Below are positions 19,402-27,631 of a DNA stretch of 27,631 bases, piece after piece. The first letter of the stretch is position 1, and the number at the start of each line of letters is the position of its first letter. Origin of the DNA: Pleurobrachia bachei (lineage: Eukaryota > Ctenophora > Tentaculata > Cydippida > Pleurobrachiidae); NCBI GenBank assembly GCA_000695325.1, contig AVPN01000506.1, positions 12,531 to 40,161 on the forward strand, in the 5' to 3' direction. Position numbers and translations under genes: made by a program. The notes below the pieces were generated by a model, which was given only the letters and a program-made list of their open reading frames with translations, ran no database searches and was not told the origin of the DNA.

Positions 19402-19954
19402 ATGTTGTGGCTGGTTCTTGGGCTCTTTGTAGTGCCTGCCCTGGCTAAACAGGGTCTCCCACCATATGTTATCCTGTCTCCCCCAGTCTTCAAGTCGAAC
19501 CATCCGGTAATATGTTTGATGATAGAACCAAGTATATCCGTACAATAAATCTCTTAACCCCACCCCCATGTCGTGACTTTAATTCCCTCATCTTGTTTCA
19601 GGCCGATATGAAGCTGCTTCTATTCTCGGAGACTAAAGGAAACATCAGTGTAGACTACATCAACAAGGTTTATAGCTACACGTACAGTCCATACAAGAGA
19701 CATGAAAAAACGTAAGTTTATTATATCAATCAAACGCAGAATTATATTTCGATAAAAAGAAGCAGAATTGGGGAAGATTATGCGAGGGTAGAGACAACTC
19801 TATCATGCTAAGCTGCAATACTTTTCTACATCGCTTTTATAGTTTTGAAATGACAAACTAATGAACAGTTGGTGAAGGAGGCAAGCCGTGCAGAAAACAA
19901 GATTGCAAAACTTTGAAATAGAAAGATAGAAGGAGAGCAAGAGAAAGAGAGGGA

Positions 19955-19995
<41 letters not shown>

Positions 19996-22900
19996 ATGTG
20001 AACAGAGACAGAAAGACGCTAGGAGTTAGTTGTAGGGTAGCATATAATGTTATTGAGCATGGTGTTTCTGCAAGCCGGATGTGACCAATTGACCAAAGCT
20101 CTAAAATCTGTCTTCCTTCCCTGCAGGGAGATTATTGAGAGCAAGAGTGTTTCCTTCGTGAAGGGTGATGAAATTATTCCAATTTCTGTCCAGGTAACTG
20201 ATCTAGCTAAATAGTTCTACCAATCTTAATACTCGAAATAATGAATTTTTGCTCTATTGTTCATTGTTGACATTAATTAATATTTTCCCTCCGTCAAGGT
20301 CCCGGAAGCGATCGAGGGCACGCAGTCCCTCAAATTCCGAATCCATCTAGAGGATTTCGGGAGTTTTGAAGAGACCCAATTTATGGAGAAGTACGTGTCA
20401 AAGTCAGATCGGGGATACAAGGCCTTTGTTCAAACTGACAAGTCCGTCTACAAGCCGGGGCAACCCGTCAGGTATGTCTTATTATCTGGAATGAAGTGAT
20501 TCATACGTCTGTGCAGCTATTGTAGAGAATTGCTCGAGTTTATTATGCTGAGACTGAGAGTGACAATGATTTAACCATTCTGAGGTGTTCTGAGAACCCA
20601 TGAATAGGGTAGCGACTTGTTATTTGAAATAGCGGCTAATTTGAAACACCCCATCTACAGGCCAACAGGTGCACCAGATTTTGATTTTAGACATCAGTGG
20701 GCTAGTCAGAACTCATACCATGCCTTAAAATCCAAATCTGGTGCACCTGGCCTGTAGAAGGGGTGTTTCAAATTAGCCGCCATTTCAAATAGCCAGTCCC
20801 TACCCAGTAGTTAAATCGTTGCCAATAGCTGGATCCTATTCCCAGCTTCGTATTTCATAACTATTGATCCTGCCTAGCTTTGCTTCTTTCTAGACATGAT
20901 CCAAGCTACATTATACAAGCATGGTGGTCGTCTGGAATGACGCCCTTTCGTCGAGACAGATCGGTTAAAATTACAACATTTGTCTCTGCAGGTTTAGAGG
21001 TTTCCAAATTGGATCTGACCTCAAGGGTATAGAGCTGAGTAAGCCCATGGAAGTTTCTATCAGGAACCCCACGGGTGTTGAGGTGAGAATTGAAACTCAG
21101 AATTAGATTTTATTAATTAAGTAAGTATTAAGTAAGTATAACTGGGAGGTAAGTTGAAACTAGCTGGGGATAATTTAGTTTTACCCCCCCCCCCATTTTA
21201 CTGCATTCTTGTCTGGGTATAGAAATGGGGCCTTTCTACTTAACCAAGCAGTTATATTGTTGGTGCCGAATACTACAATAGTTACTATTACCGGAGATCT
21301 CCGTTTTACAGCCATTACGTATGCTAATTGAAAGATCGCCCCCTAGAGACTGTTAATTTCTTTGTCTCGTAACCCTCTATTTAATTGTAAATACGTGACT
21401 AGATCTCGCTCTTTCTTCCTTTTTGTCCGGAACCCCATTCTCCATCCAACCCCAGCCATCTCTTCGTTACGAAATTACCCCTCTGTTAATATTGTATGCA
21501 ATAAAAAGGGTGACTTCGCAACCAAAGCCATCTCTCTCTCTCCAACCCCACCATATGTTTCCAGGTATACCAGACTAGTTTAGAGAGCAAGGACGGTATG
21601 GTTTACCAAGGAATGTTCCAGCTAGCTGACGAGGTTCCAACTGGAGAGTACAAGATCACCCTTACCGGTCACGTTAGCGCTGTCTGCTCTTTCTCTGTTG
21701 ATGAGTATGTGCTCCCGAAGTACGGAATCGAAATTACAGGTAACTTGGTGGACAATGACGGGTTACATCTTTTAGAACATCTCAAGAAACTGGTTTTGTA
21801 ATTAAAACAAGGAAGTTTTAGTTCAACAGTTTTTTAGAGAAACGGAAAGAATTCGTCAGTTACAGCAAATAGTAAATGGTTTAGTAGTATGTAGTAATAA
21901 ATAGTAAATAGTTTAGTAAATAGTTTAGTAAAAGAACCTGACAACCACCTAACTCTTTTCTTGTGGTGGGAAAAGGTGAAGCGCAATTCAATTTTTATTT
22001 TTATACAAGAACAAGGACCGGTTGATTGAAAACTTTCCCACTTCATTACGATAATGAAGTGGGGAAGTTTAGTTAGTAATGAATCATTACCACACCATTA
22101 CCACACTACTACAACACAAGACAAGTTAGATGGACATATATCATAGGGCGAGGTAGCAGATGCATAGTTTGGATACAAAGTCACCCCTGCATACGTGAGC
22201 GGAGGGGTAATTTCATTACCAGCTGTACAGTATTGCTTGCACAATAATCAAAAGATGGCCTAGCTATTCCGTCACAACAATAACATTTTGAAATTACTTT
22301 CGGTATCTTGCCTCATACACATACTTCATCTAATACCCCCCCCCCCACTGCAGCGCCCAAGTACATCCCAAGCGATGGTAAAATGGTCACTGGAAGTGTG
22401 GAGGCGATGTATACCTACGGGAAGCCTCTCTCTGGGTCCGTCTGGCTGACTTTCTCGATCGAGGGCGGCGAGGGTGTTTACCAACTCAAGGAAACGAAAA
22501 TGGAGCTTGTCGAAGGGAAGGCTGATTGGGAGGTAATTGTTTCTGAGCTCTGTTACAGCTCTTGAAAAGAAAGAAAAAAGAGTAAAAACTTGAGTTATAA
22601 TTTGATAAATAACTTGATTAATAAAATAGAGTTTGATCTCGAACTGGTTATGGCTAAGACGAAGTACCTGTTCAACCCCTGGTGCTCTCCCTCTTCGTTG
22701 ACCATCACCGCCCGAGTTGGCGAGGAAGTAAGTTGCAAAGATGATTTTAAGTATTATATTAAGTCATTATTGGGGGGTTTTGTCCACAGCTATAACGTGT
22801 TCATCCCCTCAGGAGGAGCAAGAGCCTGCCACAGCTTCCGTCGAGTTTAGTCAGACTGCGGTGTCCCTGACCTTCAACAAGAACACCCAACGTCACTACT

Positions 22901-25900
22901 CAACCGGGTTCCCTTACTACGTGGAAATGGATGTAAAGGCGCTATCCCAAAAGGACGCCGTTGATGGTTCCACGGTCCAAGTAACCATGGTAAGCGGTCT
23001 GGAGACTCTGACCTACCAGAAAAAGGAGGTTCTCATCCAGGATGGGAAGGCTTTTGCCTCCTTTGAGGTTCCTGAAGATGCCTGTGCGGTTAAGATTACA
23101 GCCGAGCTGGAGAGCGATGAAGCTTGTCTCCGCCACAAACGGACGAAAGTTGGCCTGTCCTACCACCGGGTGTTCCTTCTGTTCGTGAGATTCCACAAGG
23201 AGGAACCCGTCACTTACAATGCCGCGGATAGGGCGGAGTATGTGATCCGAGCATCTCGGGAGCAGGATGTCCTGTTCATGGTGATCATGTCCAAGGGTGT
23301 TATCGTGGAATCCTGGAGCTACAACCCTGAATGGAAGGAGCTGCCCAATGGGCTCTTTGAGACCTCTGGAGAGTTCAACATCCCCGAAACTCTGAATGTG
23401 CGATCCAGGCTTTTGGTTCTCACCGCCCACGAGACCAATGGACATCTTCTGGCCGATGGCTTGGACCTCTGTATGACTGAGTTCCTTCCTCATTCCCTGA
23501 CATTCTCGCTGAGCAAGGAGATGGGGCAACCCGGGGAAAACATAACCGCCTACCTGACGGGAGACCCCACCTCTTTCGTGGGTATTTCCATGAGTGACAA
23601 GTCCCTGGATCTGATGAGAGCTCCCTGTAAGGTTCTCACCAAGGAGGAGACCCTATCCTTCCTTCGAGGCCAGGATACCGGCACCGAGAAGGATCGGACA
23701 TGCCAGCGGGACGATCCCTACCAGTGTACCTCTAACACTGAGGTGAAGATAATCGATGTTAAGGATCTTTTGTCCAGCGAGGGAGTTGGTATTGATACCA
23801 ACATGAACCTGTTCGATTACAAACCACCCGTCAAGAGGAGGACCGACTACGACTATAGGTATGGATCCCCCGGAAGGGATGGCGATTATGAATATGCTAG
23901 TTACCGAACCGAGTATATGGAGATGCAGGCCATGGAATCAAACGACTATTACACGGATGAGGCTGATATAGGAGAACCAAGTGGAGATGAAATGTCCAAT
24001 GATACGGAGGAACCCCGACTGAGGAACTTCTTCCCGGAATCCTGGCTGTGGACTGACGTTACAACGGACGGTGATGGAAAGAGTATCCTGATAGTCACTG
24101 CTCCTGACACCATTACCGGGTGGAAGGGAAGTGCTTTTGGTCTCTCCCCCGAGAACGGAGTGGGATTCTCAAATGATGTCGAGTTCATCACTTTCCTAAA
24201 CTTTTTCATCAAGCTAGACCTCCCGTATTCTGGAATTGTTGGTGAGAGGATCACCGTCCCTATCAATGTCTTCAACTACAGGGAAACTGAAGTGACGTGT
24301 GAGGTTCGGGTGAGCAGCAGTCTTTGGGAGGCTACCAGCAAAGTTATGAAGATTGAGGGTAACTCCTTCTCTACTGTGAACTATACCGTTAGTCTGACCG
24401 AGGCAGGGCGACACCCCATAACTGTGTCAGCTTCCTCCTCCGCTGGGGACAGTGATGCAATCTCTCTTTGTCCAGCCGGGTGGAGTCAGGACCGTTGATG
24501 TCTATAACATTCTCATCACTGAGGAGGAAATCACCTCCAGCAAGCGTGTACATTCTGTAGACCTACCCAGCTCCTATATTCCCGGATCACATGACTTGAA
24601 GGTGGTTGCCTATGGAGATCTCCTAGGTAACGCTGCCACTGGTATCGCCAGCCTGATCCAGCTGCCAACCGGGTGCGGGGAACAGAACATGCACAAAATT
24701 GCAGTGAACGTGTTTGCTAGCCAATACCTAAACAACGTACAGCGTGAGGGTGATCTTCCGGAATATCTGAAATACAACATCGAACACAACCTGAATGTGG
24801 GTCTCCAACGACAGATGACCTACAGACAGTACAATGGGTACTCCGTGTTCGCGGGAAGTGAGGTAAGCCACTGGCTGACCGCCTTCGTTTACCGAACCTA
24901 CGCTAACTTCCCCTCCAGTGTTCACGTTCCCTGTACGGATGTGGTGAGCGGTGATAGGAGGGCCCTGACCAACCTTATCAGTACTTATAACGAGGAATCC
25001 AGTTTAACGGCACGACAAGGATGGGCACCCTCTCAATTTAATGATGAATCTAACTGGCTGGCCTACTTCCTTATCTCCCTCCTCGAATCGTACGATGCTC
25101 CCCGGTGTGACTTTGGATCACCTTACGGTGAGAGTGAAAAATTGGAGTTCCTGTGCGCAAAGTTGATCCGTGAAGCTCCCCTGAAGGACTGTTGTACTGC
25201 TCACATGAACACCTATGCTATGGCGCTCTGCCGCGGAGGAACCCCGACTGAGGAACTTCTTCCCGGAATCCTGGCTGTGGACTGACGTTACAACGGACAG
25301 TGATGGAAAGAGTATCCTGACAGTCACTGCTCCTGACACCATTACCGGGTGGAAGGGAAGTGCTTTTGGTCTCTCCCCCGAGAACGGAGTGGGATTCTCA
25401 AACGATGTCGAGTTCATCACCTTCCTAAACTTTTTCATCAAGCTAGACCTCCCGTATTCTGGGATTGTTGGTGAGAGGATCACAATTCCTATCAACGTCT
25501 TCAACTACAGGGAAACTGAAGTGACGTGTGAGGTTCGGGTGAGCAGCAGTCTTTGGGAGGCTACCAGCAAAGTTATGAAGATTGAGGGTAACTCCTTCTC
25601 TACTGTGAACTATACCGTTAGTCTGACCGAGGCAGGGCGACACCCCATAACTGTGTCAGCTTCCTCCTCCGCTGGGGACAGTGATGCCGTTGAGAGGTCT
25701 CTCTATGTCCAGCCGGGTGGCGTGAGGACCGTTGATGTCTATAACATTCTCATCACTGAGGAGGAAATCACCTCCAGCAAGCGTGTACATTCTGTAGACC
25801 TACCCAGCTCCTATATTCCCGGATCACACGACCTGAAGGTGGTTGCCTATGGCGATCTCCTAGGTAACGCTGCCACTGGTATCGCCAGCCTGATCCAGCT

Positions 25901-27356
25901 GCCAACCGGGTGCGGGGAACAGAACATGCACAAAATTGCAGTGAACGTGTTTGCTAGCCAATACCTAAACAACGTACAGCGAGAGGGTGATCTTCCGGAA
26001 TATCTGAAATACAACATCGAACACAACCTGAATGTGGGTCTCCAACGACAGATGACCTACAGACAGTACAATGGGTACTCCGTGTTCGCGGGAAGTGAGG
26101 TAAGCCATTGGCTGACCGCCTTCGTTTACCGAACCTACGCTAACTTCCCCTCTAGTGTTCACGTTCCCTGTACGGATGTGGTGAGCGGTGATAGGAGGGC
26201 CCTGACCAACCTTATCAGTACTTATAACGAGGAATCCAGTTTAACGGCACGACAAGGATGGGCACCCTCTAGATTTAATGATGAATCGAACTGGCTGGCC
26301 TACTTCCTTATCTCCCTCCTCGAATCGTATGATTCTCCCCGATGTGACTTTGGATCACCTTACGGTGAGAGTGAAAAATTGGAGTTCCTGTGTGAAAAGC
26401 TGATCCGTGAAGCTCCCCTGAAGGACTGTTGTACTGCTCACATGAACACCTATGCTATGGCGCTCTGCCGCAAGCAAGGTTTCGCAGACTTCAGTAAAAT
26501 TGAGGACCAATGCGTCACTGAGACCAGGGACGGAACTGATGTGTTCGCTGATTGCAGTACCCCTGGAGACAGCAAGAGCATCGAGGCGACCGCTTACGCT
26601 GCTCTTTACTACATGACTATCGACCAATTCGATGATAGTACTCCTCTGATCCTTTGGCTGGCATCCCAGAAATCCGAAACAGGAGGTTTCAGATCCAGTC
26701 AGGATACCGTTGTGGCCCTCCAGGCACTCTCAACATATGCCATCAGGAACGCCCCAGCCATGGCTGAAACGGACATGACCATTCTGATCGGGAAGGGCAG
26801 GTCGTACTTCGAGAAGATGAGGATTAAGGGTGACGATATGTCCGTCAAGGAAGTGACCCTCCCCGCCAGTACCGGTAAATACAAGATCAAATGGACCGGA
26901 GTGGGAACCTCATTTGTACAGCTGATATCAACCTACCACCAATCAACTGCCACAAACCAGTCTAGCAAGGTGTTTGGACTGAAGTTGTCTGCAGTTCGGG
27001 ATCCCATCACCAGCTACTTCATGGTATCTGCTGACTTCACGGTGGACAGAGAGAGATCTGCATCCATGGTTCTGATCGAAATGAAGGCCCCGACTGGGTT
27101 CACCTTCAGAAAGGCCCGCGTCACGGAGATCTTCTCGGCGAGTGACATCATTAGCCGATTTGATATCAAGGAGGGTGGACAGAGGGTTCACTTGTATGTG
27201 AAACCAGGAATCAGCCCTGATATGTACTCCGTCTCCATGCCTCTCGTTGAAGAATTCAAGGTCAGTAACCTCGCCGCAGCTCAGGTCACCATCACCGACT
27301 ACTACGAGCCGTCCGTCAGACAAACGGAGTTCTACAATCTTGACATGTACATGTAA
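19402..27356 (+). CDS. Alpha-2-macroglobulin-like thioester protein, nine exons, frame broken by an internal duplication
   Basis: Exons are 19402-19506, 19602-19711, 20127-20193, 20299-20471, 20992-21082, 21565-21739, 22354-22532, 22632-22727 and 22813-27356. All introns are GT-AG and in phase. Residues 1-15 (MLWLVLGLFVVPALA) are a signal peptide. Macroglobulin domains follow, with the family motifs YVILSPPVF, TDKSVYKPGQPV and FSVDEYVLPKYG. A Tyr/Arg/Asp-rich stretch around residues 660-730 is the likely bait region, then LRNFFPESWLW. The thioester motif GCGEQNM occurs twice (24671-24691 and 25908-25928), and a macroglobulin receptor-binding-like domain ends at TAA. There is no anaphylatoxin or C345C domain, so it resembles A2M rather than C3. 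Such proteins are secreted protease traps or opsonins. As assembled, 24005-25233 duplicates 25234-26470 out of frame and the first copy lacks 8 bp; the frame stops at 24498. Removing one copy leaves 1436 aa, close to the usual A2M length of about 1470. Confidence 0.9.
19922..19992. repeat. GA microsatellite in thioester gene intron 2
   Basis: A run of GAGAGA with GGGA interruptions within the intron 19712-20126. Confidence 0.9.
20607..20805. mobile_element. Degraded MITE in thioester gene intron 4, 199 bp
   Basis: The left arm begins GGGTAGCGACTTG and includes GCGGCTAATTTGAAACACCC. The right arm is its reverse complement with a few mismatches, ending CAGTCCCTACCC. Each arm is roughly 75-80 bp with a short centre. 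I could not find a target duplication, so the superfamily is uncertain; the GGGTAG ends could be hAT-like with an eroded first base. There is no coding capacity. A transcript of this intron would fold into a long hairpin. Confidence 0.7.
24005..26470 (+). repeat. Tandem duplication inside the thioester gene (1229 bp and 1237 bp)
   Basis: 24005-25233 and 25234-26470 are near-identical. Each runs from GGAGGAACCCCGACTGAGG to the CGCTCTGCCG codons of the thioester domain. The offset is 1229 bp, growing to 1237 bp after an 8-bp deletion in the first copy near 24456. Coding differences are few: G/S, I/T, V/I, Q/R, A/S and A/E. Neither unit length is a multiple of three, so the junction cannot be translated through. 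There are no introns at the edges to allow alternative use of the copies. Likely causes are allelic sequence not collapsed during assembly or a recent tandem duplication. Confidence 0.95.
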
Positions 27357-27455
27357 AGGAAGAAAGCAATAACATAACAATCAAAGAGAATGCCTTATTT
27401 AGCAGTAGTTGAATCAAACATGATATATACCTATGGAAAAACTTTGTGTGTGCTA

Positions 27456-27461
27456 AATAAA
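27456..27461 (+). terminator. Polyadenylation signal of the thioester gene
   Basis: A canonical AATAAA lies about 100 bp after the stop codon at 27354-27356, a normal distance for a short 3' untranslated region. Confidence 0.65.
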
Positions 27462-27631
27462 TTGTGCTGCTGTGGACACGATCTTCACAGAATCGATTTT
27501 AAAACCCTTTATTTTTGTAACACTCGATTTGCAGCTAAAAGTTTATAAAACTGTTTTGATGTGTCTCACTCTCATGCCCGAACCCCCCCGGCCCCCCCTT
27601 GTCCTGTTCTAAATTTCTGGTAGCACCAACC

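Noticed and set aside
24005-26470. Mutually exclusive or alternatively spliced thioester segments
   Set aside because: No introns or splice sites flank the two copies, the units are out of frame with each other and one has an 8-bp deletion, so they cannot act as alternative exons.
19402-27356. Complement C3 identity for the thioester protein
   Set aside because: There is no anaphylatoxin domain, no C-terminal netrin-like domain, and a bait-like region precedes the thioester domain, all of which favour an A2M-type protein.
22942-27380. Minus-strand frames of 65 to 195 codons under the thioester gene
   Set aside because: They are antisense shadows of the long coding exon and repeat in both copies of the duplication for that reason only.

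Overview
The window is a piece of a nuclear animal genome, not bacterial or viral. It holds spliced genes with GT-AG introns, several families of small DNA transposons, and many GA/CT and GATA microsatellites. The gene content (a ceramide-1-phosphate transfer protein, a class A GPCR, a secreted double-ShKT protein and a thioester/alpha-2-macroglobulin protein) fits a non-vertebrate metazoan with compact genes. A sponge, a cnidarian or another marine invertebrate is possible, but the sequence alone does not settle the phylum.

Layout. 619-2797 (+): complete five-exon ceramide-1-phosphate transfer protein gene, with an LTR-like insertion in its third intron and a hAT-type MITE 21 bp after its stop. 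3215-3936 (-): three-exon gene for a charged, unrecognised 194-aa protein. 4760-5182 (+): possible two-exon micro-ORF. 5237-8957 (-): complete seven-exon class A GPCR gene (570 aa), with a 468-bp palindromic MITE filling most of one intron. 8958-15768: gene-poor and repeat-rich. It contains an assembly gap (11001-11112) flanked by two near-identical 1.05-kb copies, a perfect 49-bp-arm palindrome, and a 651-bp hAT-type element with GGTTC pentamer arrays. 15769-16624 (-): three-exon gene for a 126-aa secreted protein with two ShKT domains and a good TATA box. 16625-19401: mostly non-coding. 19402-27356 (+): nine-exon alpha-2-macroglobulin-like thioester protein.

The thioester gene is broken as assembled. 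A segment of about 1.23 kb carrying the post-bait region, the GCGEQNM thioester site and most of the thioester domain is present twice in tandem, out of frame, and the first copy also has an 8-bp deletion. Removing one copy gives a clean 1436-aa frame. With the duplicated flanks of the N gap, this suggests uncollapsed contig ends or alleles, but a real tandem duplication cannot be excluded from sequence alone.

The ShKT gene and the thioester gene are divergent neighbours and both encode secreted proteins; a shared defence role is only an inference. I found no CRISPR, rRNA or tRNA, and no convincing new multi-gene system. The most informative oddities are the duplicated thioester segment, the transposon-shaped GPCR intron, the degenerate signalling motifs of the GPCR, and a hAT family with two members that have intact target-site duplications. 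All exon models come from reading splice sites and phases by eye.
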